Shown: in pieces, positions 32,401-41,541 of the stretch
How the letters are laid out: each line of letters starts with the position of its first letter
Position numbering within the stretch: position 1 is the first letter of the stretch
Source of the DNA: Microglena sp. YARC
Taxonomy: Eukaryota; Chlorophyta; Chlorophyceae; Chlamydomonadales; Chlamydomonadaceae
Direction: 5' to 3'
DNA length: 64,000 nucleotides
Assembly (NCBI GenBank): GCA_022414725.1
Contig: CM039462.1
Span: 12,074,116-12,138,115, forward strand
Notes under the pieces: generated by a model
Told to the model about the DNA's origin: nothing
Seen by the model: the letters and a program-made list of their open reading frames with translations, nothing else
The model's database searches: none
Made by a program: the position numbers and the translations under genes

Positions 32401-33235
32401 GCGGTCTTCACCCATGATGTGACTTCCGTGGCGAGCACCTGAATATCTTGTCTCAACCTAACGCCTCGTAATAAGGCGTACTATTTATTTATTTATGTAT
32501 ATATTTATGTATGTATATTTATGTACATATTTATGTATTTATATATTCCTGTATATATGTATTTATTTATTTACTCACCAGTGGCGGGCTTCTCCCATGA
32601 TGTGACTTCCATGGCGAGCACCTGGATATCTTGACTCAACCTCACGCCTTGTAATAAGACGTATTATTAATTAATTAATTAAATAATTTGTCTGTTTATA
32701 TATTCATTTATTATTTATTTATTTACTCACCAGTGGCGGTCTTCTCCCATGATGTGACTTCCGTGGCAAGCACCTAGATATCTTGTCTCAAACGCACGCC
32801 TCGTAATAAGGCGTACTATTTATTTATTTACATATTTATTTCTTTCTGTATTTTTGTATTTATGTATGTATTTACTTATTTCTACATATATTTATGTATT
32901 TATTTATTAACTCACCAGTAGCGGTCTTCTCCCATGATGTGACTTCCGTAGCAAATACCTGGATGTCTTGTCTCAACCGCACGCCTTGTAATAAGGCGTA
33001 CTATTGAATTATTTACGTATTTTTTCTTTCTTTATTTTTGTATTTATGTATGTATTTACTTATTTCTACAAATATTTATGTATTTATTTATTAACTCACC
33101 AGTGGCGATCTTCTCCCATGATGTGACTTCAGTGGCGAGCACCTGGATTTCATGCTTGAACTTCCTGCAATCCTCAAGCATGCTCACATTCCGCTCGGAA
33201 TGAGCGGTAGGCACAAACGTGTTCTTCTTCACCAT
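26431..33235 (-). CDS. BAR-domain protein, multi-exon
   Basis: Proposed exons in gene order: 33235-33100, 31116-30893, 30393-30321, 28674-28588, 27711-27596, 26541-26431; phases agree throughout and total 249 codons without cassette exons. It starts [17 protein letters not shown]. Helical segments follow the BAR order: [15 protein letters not shown] (helix 1); [20 protein letters not shown] then [19 protein letters not shown] (helix 2); [28 protein letters not shown] and [13 protein letters not shown] (helix 3). The last exon ends in a Pro-rich tail ([10 protein letters not shown]). BAR dimers bind and bend membranes. No SH3 or PX domain is seen. Nearly every exon edge is tandemly copied in its intron; cassette exons are listed separately. 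The BAR call rests on pattern recognition, not on a search. Confidence 0.6.
26738..27165 (-). repeat. Three upstream copies of the 5' edge of BAR exon 8
   Basis: Edges at 26738, 26913 and 27165 repeat the acceptor CGTTTGCGCAG and the codons RNF(T/S)MCIVA..MDR of the exon at 26541. The 27165 copy has an extra T that breaks the frame. Each copy is followed by GATGAT- and GGGTGTTGGGGTT-rich spacer. They lie upstream of the full exon on the minus strand. Confidence 0.85.
27715..27965 (-). repeat. 5'-edge copies of BAR exon 7 mixed with TTTAGGG repeats
   Basis: On + the segment GGTGCATACCTGTGGGTTTA then GGGTTTAGGGTTTAGCATAG repeats three times, with two further relatives near 27885-27960. On the minus strand each reads ..CACAG/GTATGCACC, a copy of the exon 7 acceptor border (GACAG/GTTTTCACC). 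Telomere-type CCCTAAA units form the polypyrimidine side of each acceptor. Confidence 0.75.
28000..28200. repeat. Degenerate CTCTCAACAAA(T/A)CATCAC repeat
   Basis: Short AC-rich units (ACCTCTCAACAAATCATC and variants) repeat within a BAR intron. No coding potential. Confidence 0.6.
28208..28587 (-). repeat. Two downstream copies of the 3' edge of BAR exon 6 (about 180-bp units)
   Basis: Edges at 28386 and 28208 repeat the last codons (GATAAGGCAACAC, GCTAAGGTAACAT) and donor GTGAGTCTTT of the exon at 28674-28588. They are followed by a shared intron block with CTATATATAGC / GCGATAATTTTGCTAAA on +. The unit is about 180 bp. Confidence 0.8.
28725..28830. repeat. (GGAT)n/(GGTG)n/(GAAT)n microsatellite
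   Basis: GATG, GGTG, GGAAG and GAATGAAT tetranucleotide runs follow each other in the intron upstream of BAR exon 6. Confidence 0.9.
28831..29430. other. Intronic sequence of the BAR gene, no exon seen
   Basis: Contains AAGGTCAAGGATAAGGT-type repeats, a CAGACAGACAGA run near 29150-29180 and otherwise unremarkable sequence. A diverged relative of the 39-nt cassette (TGGGGCACCCGACGACTCGG on the minus strand) lies at about 29400-29440. Confidence 0.45.
29555..30181 (-). repeat. Array of five 39-nt phase-1 cassette exon copies (BAR exon 4 edge)
   Basis: Copies at 30181-30143, 30024-29986, 29912-29874, 29722-29684 and 29593-29555. Each is 39 nt, bounded by GCTCAG on the left and GTGAGT or GTGGG on the right, and encodes variants of [13 protein letters not shown]. 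They repeat the 3' edge of the exon at 30393-30321 ([14 protein letters not shown]). The 29722 copy has TAA at codon 2. All are phase 1 on both sides, so inclusion of the others would add 13 residues to the BAR coiled arm without a frameshift. Confidence 0.75.
30400..30600. repeat. TGTGTTGTTTGGTGTG-rich minisatellite
   Basis: GTGTGTTGTGTGTTGTTTGG variants fill about 200 bp immediately upstream of BAR exon 4. Long Cys/Val frames here are artefacts. Confidence 0.85.
30605..30892 (-). repeat. Downstream copies of the 3' edge of BAR exon 3
   Basis: Units of about 100 bp: on the minus strand CATCAAG/GTAATC or GTAAGC, TTGAACTTGAACTTGG, TTACATGCCTCCAGCCAGCA, then GTGTGGCCCCCTCATGATGC. Two edge copies lie at about 30695 and 30794. 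The outermost unit also carries a piece of exon 3 itself (AGAGGGGGCC..CAGCCCTG). The GTAACCAAGTTCAAGTTCA word recurs in the J-domain intron at 10968. Confidence 0.8.
31165..31316 (-). repeat. Two upstream copies of the 5' edge of BAR exon 3
   Basis: Copies starting at 31212 and 31316 repeat the acceptor CTCCCTCCCAG and about 45 bp of the exon at 31116 ([13 protein letters not shown]), then diverge. The spacer GGATGAGGGA..AGGCAG on + is shared by all three. Confidence 0.85.
31385..31905. other. BAR intron with TTATTTATTATA units
   Basis: Four ~50-bp units of TATTTATATATTATTTATTA followed by a GAGGAGAATGT word occupy 31385-31565. The rest is unique. GAGCTT.CGTCCAGACAGGTAG occurs three times (about 31580, 31748, 31868). 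No exon seen. Confidence 0.5.
31905..31998 (+). repeat. Palindromic ATATGATATCATAT element, copy 3
   Basis: Three ATATGAT/ATCATAT palindromes, ending ATATACCGGTCCCTACGCAC. Its CCGGTCCCT end lies about ten bases from cassette exon 7 of the BAR array, whose donor on the minus strand reads GTGCGTAGGGACCGG. The element thus supplies intron sequence at or next to the donor. Confidence 0.75.
32008..32984 (-). repeat. Array of seven 69-nt phase-1 cassette exons (BAR exon 1 edge)
   Basis: Copies at 32984-32916, 32799-32731, 32647-32579, 32464-32396, 32331-32263, 32205-32137 and 32076-32008. Each is exactly 69 nt, starts after TTACGAG or TTACAAG, ends CCACTG or CTACTG before GTGAGT, GTGAAT, GTGAGA or GTGCGT, and encodes variants of [19 protein letters not shown] plus TATG. 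They copy the 3' part of exon 1 ([18 protein letters not shown]). The second copy has TAG for CAG. All are phase 1-1, so each can be included or skipped in frame, adding 23 residues to helix 1. (TTTA)n-rich introns separate them. Confidence 0.85.
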
Positions 33236-33244
33236 GCTCTTTAT

Positions 33245-33950
33245 CTAAATGCACAGAGAAATGGGGTAAATTGAGTGGGGTATATTGGTGGTAGAGAGGG
33301 GTAAAGTGGGGTAAATTGAGTGGGGTATATTGGTGGTAGAGAGGGGTAAAGTGGGGTAAATTGAGTCTTCAGGTAAATTGGTGGTAGAGTGGGGTAAAGT
33401 GGGGTAAATTGAGTCGTCAGGTAGACTGAGTAGGGTAACTTGGTGGTAGGGTGTGATAATGTGGTCTAGTGGGGTAAGTTGAGTCTTCAGGTAGACTGAG
33501 TAGGGTAACTTGGAGGTAGGGTGGGGTAAAGTGGTCTAGTGGGGTAAATTGAGTCTTCTTCAGGTAAATTGAGTGGGGTACATTGGTGGTAGTGTGGGCT
33601 AAAGTGGGGTAAATTGAGTGGGGTAAATAAGTGGTAGAGTGGGGTAAAGGGGGGTAAATTTAGTGGGTCAAATTGGTGGTACAGTGGGGTAAAGTGGGGT
33701 AAATTGAGTGGGGTAAATTGATGATGGAGTGGGGTAACGTGGGGTAAATTGGTGGTAGGGTGGGGTAAAGTGGCGTAACTCGAGTGGGATAAGTTTATGG
33801 TGGAGTGGGGTGAAGTGGGGTAAATTGAGACTTTAGGTTAACTGGGTTGGGTAAATTAAATTTGTGGTAGAGTGGGGTAGAGTGGTGGTGGAGTGAAATG
33901 TAGTGGGGTAAATTGACTGGTGGAGTGGGGTAAAGTGGGGTAAATTTAGT
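33245..33950. repeat. Degenerate GTGGGGTAAA(TTGAGT) minisatellite 5' of the BAR gene
   Basis: Units built from GGGGTAAATTGAGT, GGTGGTAGAGT and GGGGTAAAGT fill about 700 bp directly upstream of the proposed BAR start at 33235. They occupy the promoter or 5' UTR position. Confidence 0.85.
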
Positions 33951-33959
33951 CTTTGCTTA

Positions 33960-34130
33960 TAAAGCATATGGTGTACTTCGTGCAGGCATATGGTGCACTA
34001 CATGCATGCATACAGCATATGGTGTACTTCGTGCATGCATATGGTGCACTACGTGCATGCATATGGTGCACTACACGCATGCATATAGCATATGGTGTAC
34101 TACATGCATGCATATGGCGCGTAAAGCATA
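33960..34130. repeat. ~24-bp minisatellite with GCATATGGTG units
   Basis: About seven units of GCATATGGTGCACTACATGCATGC with small changes; each unit contains the palindrome ATGCAT or GCATGC. Confidence 0.9.
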
Positions 34131-34139
34131 TGGTGATTT

Positions 34140-35426
34140 TTAGATGGAGGATAGAGAATGTTGAGGTTCGTTTTGCAAAATTGAGGTTTTACTAGGGTGG
34201 GGCAGCAGTCAGTGATATTTGATGTGAGGCGAGGGTGTTAATCCTTAGCCCCTGTCAGCATTCCCGGCCACGACAGTGTCGTGGAACTGAGGAATCAGCG
34301 ATCTCCGCGATTGATGGAAAGTAAGGCAATGCGGTGCTACTATCCTGGGTTTTGCGGCGTCTAACTGTTCGAACTGCACAGTACTTCCTCTATGGGATCG
34401 GAGCCTGTATCATGACCTCAGTCTCGGAATGACTAGGTCCTACTCCGGTCTTCACGTGGATGGCGTTGAGTCGGGTTCGAGGGGGTGGGGGTGGCGTGGG
34501 GGTTGGGGTGCGGTGGGGGTTGGGGGGGAGTCGTTTCTTGCTGCCTGGGTGGAACGTTGGGTTAGGGAAATTTGACGACACCATGCAATATTCAAATTCG
34601 TGACCGAGGGAAACTAGTACAACCTTGGCGAACATCTTGTCAGAGGCGGATTGAAAGAGGAAGTTAGCTCCGAGTGCGCTGTCAGCGAGATAGAATAAAA
34701 CTGCGCTGCGTACGCAACGTTGAATTTCAAGAACGTCATATGTACTGCCGATGACTCGACTGCTCCGAACCTCCCATTTCGGCCATTAGCCCTGCCTGTC
34801 GGCAGTACGGTTACGCTTTCATTTGGACTTGGAAGAGTGAGGCTGGTAGTGGCTCGCGAATGAGTTTCGTCCAGGTTTCGTCCAAGTTCCTTGAACAGTC
34901 ACGGGGCCCTGGTCTGAGCCATTTTAAGTGCCTGGCTTCCTTACTTCGCCTCGCCGCATTAACAATTTAGGGGGGGTGGGGGCCTGGGGTGGGGGGGTGG
35001 GGGGGGGACCCCCGGGTATGCTCGTTGTAAGATAAAGACTCAGCCCTCTTCAGGTGTTCTCTATCGTTTTACTCAGACCTCCAAATGACATTCTGAGACC
35101 ACCGTTGATTGTGACCGTGACAAGGGTTGCACCGTGACAAGGGTTGCACGTTCCCAGAAGGACATGGGTCTCGTGTAGCTATTCAGCTACTAAGCTACCT
35201 TCTACTACTTCAACAGCCGACAGTGCTATGATACTGTCTTCTATGCGCCACCCTTCTTTGACGTTAACACCAGCTTCCCCCCTATGCCCCAACGGACTGG
35301 ACAATTAACTTAAGGCGCTCATTCCTTTCTTACGGTGGTGTTAGGTAAAGCGCCACGCCGCCTTTCCATTTTCATTCCTCAGATTCAAAGCGTACTGTCA
35401 TTATTATCCCTCTACGGTATGTTTAA
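34140..35426. other. No supported gene
   Basis: Contains G-rich low complexity (34470-34530 and 34968-35010) and a duplicated CACCGTGACAAGGGTTGCAC at about 35114-35150. Upstream exons of the BTB gene may lie at about 35300-35420 (an acceptor-like CCTCAG at 35379 precedes codons IQSVLSLLSLYG), but I cannot link them with confidence. Confidence 0.4.
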
Positions 35427-36020
35427 GAAGACTACTTCGGTCAACCTGCCCACGCGGATTTCTCGGTCGAAATTGGCAATCGCGCTTCCTGTGACCTCAC
35501 CAATGACAGCCCTCCGGCAATAAGGCAGTGCGCAGGAGTGCCTTGTGATTATGTGCGATCCTTCTACGCCCGCAAAGTCATCTTGGCGTCGAACTCCCCC
35601 GTCATAAACGCCATGCTGGAGAAGGCGAAAGAGCTCAGGGACCCGCAGGCCTTGGGTGAAGGCATCATTATTTGTCTCGTACCAGTGGACTACGGTGGGT
35701 CAGTTGGGCAACTGGTATCACCTCCTGCCCTGCACGAAATAGACCTCCAACCTCCAATCTTGGAGCTGCCAATGGAGCAAGAGGAGCTGTTGGCATGTGA
35801 GGTGTTGCTTTGCTCAATCTGCTCAGAGAAAGTGAGAAGTTCCACGTCCAGTGGGCAGGGGGCAGGTTTCAGCCGGGTCACTCTGTCGGTACAGATGTAC
35901 CGCCTGGCTGATAGACTGAGGGTGTGCACTGATCTATGTGCAGAGGTCATCTCAGCCCTTAGCTCAGTAGATGTTGTGAATTATGTCTTCTCCTTGATGG
36001 CAGGGAACACAAGGCCTTAA
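35427..36020 (+). CDS. BTB/POZ-domain protein, partial
   Basis: The frame is open from 35427 to a stop at 36018-36020. It begins with HADFSVEIGN, continues SFYARKVILASNSPVINAML and, about 110 residues later, RLADRLRVCTDLCAEVISAL. These correspond to the first strand, the helix carrying the conserved 'L..S.VF..ML' pattern, and the C-terminal helices of a BTB fold. BTB domains dimerise and often recruit Cullin-3 ubiquitin ligase. Between them LVSPPALHEIDLQPPILELP stands where the fifth strand region is expected, with a longer loop than usual. No start codon was fixed; 5' exons are probably missing. No Kelch or MATH partner domain is seen in the window. Confidence 0.6.
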   Translation, partial: EDYFGQPAHADFSVEIGNRASCDLTNDSPPAIRQCAGVPCDYVRSFYARKVILASNSPVINAMLEKAKELRDPQALGEGIIICLVPVDYGGSVGQLVSPPALHEIDLQPPILELPMEQEELLACEVLLCSICSEKVRSSTSSGQGAGFSRVTLSVQMYRLADRLRVCTDLCAEVISALSSVDVVNYVFSLMAGNTRP

Positions 36021-36046
36021 AAGCCCCACCAGCTAGCTCCAGACAG

Positions 36047-36170
36047 TCTGGCTTCTGCAGATTTGCAAAGCGCTGTGGTAGTAAAGCAGGAGCCAGACTG
36101 TCTGCTGCCAGACTGTCTGACTCGTGCTTTACTACCACAGCTCTTTGCAGATCTGCAAGAGCCATCAGCC
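36047..36170. repeat. ~58-bp-arm near-perfect inverted repeat (long hairpin)
   Basis: The left arm (about 36047-36105) and right arm (about 36108-36168) pair over nearly 58 bp with about eight mismatches; the core GCTGTGGTAGTAAAGCA pairs without mismatch. The loop is very short. It starts about 25 bp after the BTB stop, between two convergent genes. It could be a miRNA-type precursor, a foldback element or an inverted duplication. Confidence 0.8.
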
Positions 36171-36326
36171 CACCAGCATACAGTATCTGCTGCTGCTGCT
36201 GCTGATCACCGACCACCAGGGGTCCCTATCCCTACCAGAACCCCTACTCCCAGAATGTACTTTCTGAGGAAGCTTGGCATCCTCTTCCCCGCTCATTCCT
36301 TCACCCCGCCTCTCTCCTCGTGTCAC

Positions 36327-38285
36327 CTCTCTGATCTATTCTTCAGTCTATCCTTATCAGCCTGAATTTTGGCCAGTGCCTCGGCAGTGGAGATGATTGG
36401 GACAGCAGCTGGCTTTAACACGGCAACCTTGGGAGCAGGGGCATCAACTGCAGCATCTGCTGCCGGTGGGGGTGCCTGCAATGCAAAACACGCAAGTATA
36501 ATTGTACTGTTCTACCCCTGGTGGTGGTGTGGTGGTGGTGGCGGTGGTGGGTTGCGGAAACGAGGAGATCGTTGTAGGTACAATATTGGTGCGAGGTGGT
36601 GGCTGTAAGATTACATGGGACCCAACTCTGCACCCATACCTCTTTCTGATGCAGCTAGATTCTATAACATTTAGAAGCCTGGTTGGAAGACCTACCCTGA
36701 ATGTTGTGAGTGGGCTTCTCGAAGGCATGCATGTATGTATGTGTGTATGTATGTACATATGTATGTATTTACACATGCATGCATGCCGAGATCTTCTACA
36801 GCAATCGCCTGGAATCCTTGGTCGGTTATGTTTGCATTTGCTCGTGCATTGGCATCTGCATGGTGCATCGGCATAAACCCAAGGACACGTGGGGCATTAT
36901 TCTGGGGCGCTGTCTGTTGGTGAACCGGTACCCTACGCCCGCAGACGATATAACCAGGCCTCATTGATCAAGCACCTTGGGCGCATACCTGCATTCAGCT
37001 TGTTCCACTGCCTGATCTTGCCTGCAACTTGACCCTTTAATCTATGTTTGCATGTAAGAGTGCAGCAGAAGCCAAATTGGCTAGAGGTCCTTGCCCAATC
37101 TTGAATATATCAAGATTCTGATATACAATCAGAAGGGGCTGGATTGACTAGCCCAATAACATGGTCCCCAACAAATCGCAAGAACACGAAGGAGGACCTG
37201 AGGTCAAGTACAATTTAGATACAAACATCTATCATCACATAGCCAGTAGACAGTTTATCGACATGTCCAGGCCTAATCATTGACTCGCCTATGATCGAAT
37301 CCATACATATTGCAGTTAGACTAATGCAAAAGTTCCTTCTGCCTAATATTTTCATCTTTTATTTTACTCCTATCAGTTTGATGTCTGATGTTGACAATTA
37401 CATAAACTGCTTATATCAAAACAGGATGGAAATAATATCTTTGAATCAAGATCCTACACAGTCTATATAAGCAAGGCGGGGATCAGAGACAAATACACCA
37501 CATGACACATGACCCAGCTAATGTCAGAATGACCCGAGGATCAGGGATATCTATGTCTCCTGGTGCAAGCCTCGGGCTGTAGATGCCTCCTAGTCTCCGG
37601 GCCTCATGATACTGACCCAGATTGGTTGATCAACACTCGCCATGAATACTATGATCGATTCAACCAGGATAATTTGAAGTAAAAAGGGACGCCTGCCTTA
37701 AAATCAAGATTGAGGTACGGATAGAATTGAGAGATGAACATGCACAGGAAGTGCTTACCTGAGAAAAAACAATCTTTGCCCTCTTTGGGACCTGAACAGT
37801 TCCTCCTGAAGCAGGGACAGCCCCTGTGACTTCAGGAGCACCTTCAACAGCTGCTGGGGCTGCAGCAGGGGCGGCATCGGCTGGAACTGCTACTGGGGCG
37901 GGCGCAGCTTCTGTTGAAGGAGCAGCCTCCACTTCTGGCTTCGTCGCAGCAGCATCAGGGGCAGATCCTTCGCTTGCTGCAAGAAGGCGGTCGATCAATT
38001 CCTCCTTCTTCCCGCTCACAGGAAGCTCGAGCTCTTTCAAAAGAGCTTTCAGCTCCTGATGGACGAATGTGTGGCAAAACTAAGTGCTTCTGTGTCCGGG
38101 GCAGATTTGGCGTAAAAGCGCGAGTCAACCTTGCAACTGAATGAGTTTGGGCATCCAGTGGGCGAAGTAAACATTTATTGCGCAGGATAATGATTTCATC
38201 TACGGATCGTAGAGCAGTGATTTCTTCACGTCCGCATGCTTACCGGGACAGTCAGCTTGTTGAGATCGTCTTTGCTTTGAGTCAT
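36327..38285 (-). CDS. SAP-domain protein, Tho1/SARNP-like
   Basis: Proposed exons: 38285-38244, 38055-37759 and 36475-36327, all with GT-AG borders and matching phases (0, 0, 2). The protein starts MTQSKDDLNKLTVP; exon 2 opens ELKALLKELELPVSGKKEEL then IDRLLAA. Together this is a canonical SAP motif (DNA/RNA-binding helix-turn-helix; LPVSGKK is the hallmark turn). A long Ala/Pro/Val-rich linker follows, then KRAKIVFSQ. Exon 3 ends LAKIQADKDRLKNRSER, the basic helix that in Tho1/SARNP/CIP29 proteins precedes a final RFG motif. The last exon was not found. The family acts in nuclear mRNA packaging and export. Confidence 0.75.
36722..36792. repeat. (ATGT)n microsatellite in SAP intron 2
   Basis: ATGTATGTGTGTATGTATGT units flanked by GCATGCATG words. 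Confidence 0.9.
36793..37758. other. SAP-gene intron 2, no exon seen
   Basis: Mostly unique, moderately AT-rich sequence without recognisable exon on either strand. It contains one CCAAATTGGCTA palindromic word near 37072, a motif also seen at 26085, 11440 and 28846. Confidence 0.45.
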
Positions 38286-38431
38286 GATTGATGTAGGGGA
38301 GGAAATGGACACGAGGGAAATTCAGATGTCCTGAAGGAGAGAACCTGGGAGTGGGGATAAGAAGAAACAGAAGATGTAGAGTTCGACGGTAGGAGGCCGA
38401 TTTGTCGCCGTTGCTGAATGAATTGTTGATG

Positions 38432-38705
38432 AATCGAAGTACGCGGTGTCTGCGCGCAGGGGGGTTGGGGCAGGGGGGGCGGAGGGGGGGGCTCGGGGGG
38501 GGGGGGGGGCTTGGTTGGGGGGTACAGATATCGTCGGTTAATTCGGTTGCGAGCAGGGCCCCTGGTTGAGCCTTACGAGGGTCGATTCATTGAGGTCGGA
38601 AAGGGGGTACCTCTCGATAGGAAATTCCTGAGGAAGTGGGGACCAGGGGGGGGGCAGGCTCTTTCTAGTTCTGGCATCTCATTTACCCATGTGATGACAT
38701 TCTGT
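38432..38705. repeat. ~270-bp direct repeat, left copy (upstream of SAP gene)
   Basis: From GATGAATCGAAGTACGCGGT to CATCTCATTTACCCATGTGA, nearly identical to 48007-48272, including the G-rich middle. The left copy lies about 150 bp upstream of the SAP start codon, so the right copy is a stray duplicate of a promoter-proximal segment. Confidence 0.9.
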
Positions 38706-39004
38706 ACTCAGGAGCGTGGTGTAATACTGTTTACAATTCCCATGTTTGCTCCACCTGCAGATGGTGAGCAGCCTGGAGGCTGATAACCCGAAAATCCTTT
38801 CATCTCAAAACAATACCGTGCAAATATGTAATACAGGTGTAATCATTCAAAACCTAACTTTGGTGTTGATCACTCAACGCAAAAAACGAATGGGAGACGT
38901 AATTACCAGGATCATAACCTGATTTCCTAATTTGAGAGCAAAGTGATTCCTTAATATCATTACATGACTTGATGAGTCAACTAGATGTGAAAGGTCGCCG
39001 GAAG

Positions 39005-40145
39005 TTGAAATTGAAATTGAAATTGAAATTGAAATTGTTACATCCGTGTAGAACCGTTACTCACAGGACGTGAAGTGAAGGACACCATAGCGTAAGCCGG
39101 AGCTAGCTATAGTCACCGTAGGACCATCTCAGTAAAAAGAATTACCAATTACATCATACCAGTGCAGCTTAATACGGGGGTTTTTCACCCCGGTTGGGAA
39201 GCACCGGCACAATACAGCTGGTAAGACAAAACCTGAGAGGGGGGACGGTCTGTGTGCTAGTCCCCGGGTATCGACCCGGGGTGTCCATAAAGCGTCTGCA
39301 CTGTAAAATACTCTGAAAGCTAGTAATGGTGTGAGAGTGGACTGTGTCTGCCAGTTTGAGGGCACAGGTTATCTGGAGTCCAAGAGTGGTCATAGAAGTC
39401 AAAAAAGAGGTTGGAATAGTACCAGTTGTACTAACGGTGATAACTTCATAATGAACGAGGTATCCAGCCGATCGAAGGCCATTTACTAATTCAACATGCT
39501 GGGCATGTTTGGTAATAAACTTAGTAGCATGGTTGGTATCAGAGCAGTATCCAAGCTCAAGAACCCAGAGTTCTTTATCAGACATACAGGTAGGAGAGTC
39601 TATGTCAGGTAGGACGGCAAGATCAGGTCTCATCCTCTTCCAATCCGCTACAGTAATAGTGGAGGGGCGTAACCAGTCAGGGAGACGTTTGCCCAGGACC
39701 CCCCTGGGGAGGCCCTCTTCCTTGCCAGCGTCCATGATCATTCTGCGAGATCCCAGGGCGCCGGTGCAAATGGCCTTGTGGATGAGTCGCACTGCGGCGT
39801 CATGTCTCTTGATGTAGAGCCCCTTGAAAGTCCGGTGTGTGCAGCCCGCCAGGATGTGGCCCGCTCCGTCCTCACAGGTGTGGCAGATGGGGCATAGGGA
39901 GTTCGTGGGTGGGTGAGTACTGGTAATATAAGGGAGTTTCCAGCGGAATGCAAGTTTACGGTTCCACAGTCTACCCCAGCGGGCTTTAAGGATGTGGAAT
40001 TTAGTTTTATGTTGGATAAGGGTTGAGGTCCAAAATTTGTTACTTGCTTGAGGAAGTTGGTGGGGAGTGTTATCAGCCCAGGTGGTTGCATAGATCCCTT
40101 GGAGAGGGTGTTGGCCAAGGTGGCAGCTAGTGGGCAGGTTAGAGG
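39005..40145 (-). mobile_element. LINE 3' end, tandem copy 1
   Basis: A (TTGAAA)n tail at 39005-39037 is followed by the element's 3' UTR (GACGTGAAG..GGACACCATAGCGTAAGC) and the C-terminal coding region, reading MRPDLAVLPDIDSP and ELWVLELGYCSDTNHATK, with its stop at 39169-39171. The stop-free frame runs back to the junction with copy 2. Unit length is about 1136 bp. Copies 1 and 2 stop at the same internal point (GGTTAGAGGTGA), so they are tandem duplications rather than independent insertions. Confidence 0.85.
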
Positions 40146-41282
40146 TGAAATTGAAATTGAAATTGAAATTGCTACATCCGTGTAGAACCGTTACTCACAG
40201 GACGTGAAGTTAAGGACACCATAGCGTAAGCCGGGGCTAGCTATAGTCACCGTAGGACCATCTCAGTAAAAAGAATTACCAACCACATCATGCCATTGCA
40301 GCTTAATACGGGGGTTTTTCACCCCGGCTGGGAAGCACCGGCACAATACAGCTGGTACGACAAAACCTGAGAAGGGGACGGTCTGTGTGCTAGTCCCGGG
40401 TATCTACCCTGGGTGGGCTTCCATAAAGCGTCTGCACTGTAAAATACTCTGGAAACTAGTAATGGTGTGAGAATGGACTGTGTCCGCCAGTTTGAGGGCA
40501 CAGGATCTCTGGAGTCCAAGAGTGGTCATAGAAGTCAAAAAAGAGGTAGGAATAGTACCAGTTGTACTAACGGTAATAACTTCATAGTGAACGAGGTATC
40601 CAGCCGATCGAAGGCCATTTACTAATTCAACATGCTGGGCATGTTTGGTAATAAACTTAGTAGCATGGTTGGTATCAGAGCAGTATCCAAGCTCAAGAAC
40701 CCAGAGTTCTTTATCAGACATACAGGTAGGAGAGTCTATGTCAGGTAGGACGGCAAGATCAGGTCTCATCCTCTTCCAATCCGCTACAGTAATAGTGGAG
40801 GGGCGTAACCAGTCAGGGAGACGTTTGCCCAGGACCCCCCTGGGGAGGCCCTCTTCCTTGCCAGCGTCCATGATCATTCTGCGAGATCCCAGGGCGCCGG
40901 TGCAAATGGCCTTGTGGATGAGTCGCACTGCGGCGTCATGTCTCTTGATGTAGAGCCCCTTGAAAGTCCGGTGTGTGCAGCCCGCCAGGATGTGGCCCGC
41001 TCCGTCCTCACAGGTGTGGCAGATGGGGCATAGGGAGTTCGTGGGTGGGTGAGTACTGGTAATATAAGGGAGTTTCCAGCGGAATGCAAGTTTACGGTTC
41101 CACAGTCTACCCCAGCGGGCTTTAAGGATGTGGAATTTAGTTTTATGTTGGATAAGGGTTGAGGTCCAAAATTTGTTACTTGCTTGAGGAAGTTGGTGGG
41201 GAGTGTTATCAGCCCAGGTGGTTGCATAGATCCCTTGGAGAGGGTGTTGGCCAAGGTGGCAGCTAGTGGGCAGGTTAGAGGT
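40146..41282 (-). mobile_element. LINE 3' end, tandem copy 2
   Basis: Very similar to copy 1, and closer to copy 3. It begins at its own (TTGAAA)n tail (40146-40171). The C-terminal frame ends earlier at 40404 (CRRFMEAHPG, stop), because TACCCTGGGTGGGCTTCC replaces the copy 1 sequence. Confidence 0.85.
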
Positions 41283-41541
41283 GAAATTGAAATTGAAATT
41301 GAAATTGCTACATCCGTGTAGAACCGTTACTCACAGGACGTGAAGTTAAGGACACCATAGCGTAAGCCGGGGCTAGCTATAGTCACCGTAGGACCATCTC
41401 AGTAAAAAGAATTACCAACCACATCATGCCATTGCAGCTTAATACGGGGGTTTTTCACCCCGGCTGGGAAGCACCGGCACAATACAGCTGGTACGACAAA
41501 ACCTGAGAAGGGGGACGGTCTGTGTGCTAGTCCCCGGGTAT

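Noticed and set aside
35959..36216. Minus frame with a poly-Gln run as last SAP exon
   Set aside because: It runs through the 36.1-kb hairpin and lacks the basic RFG end expected after exon 3; phase and content do not fit well enough.
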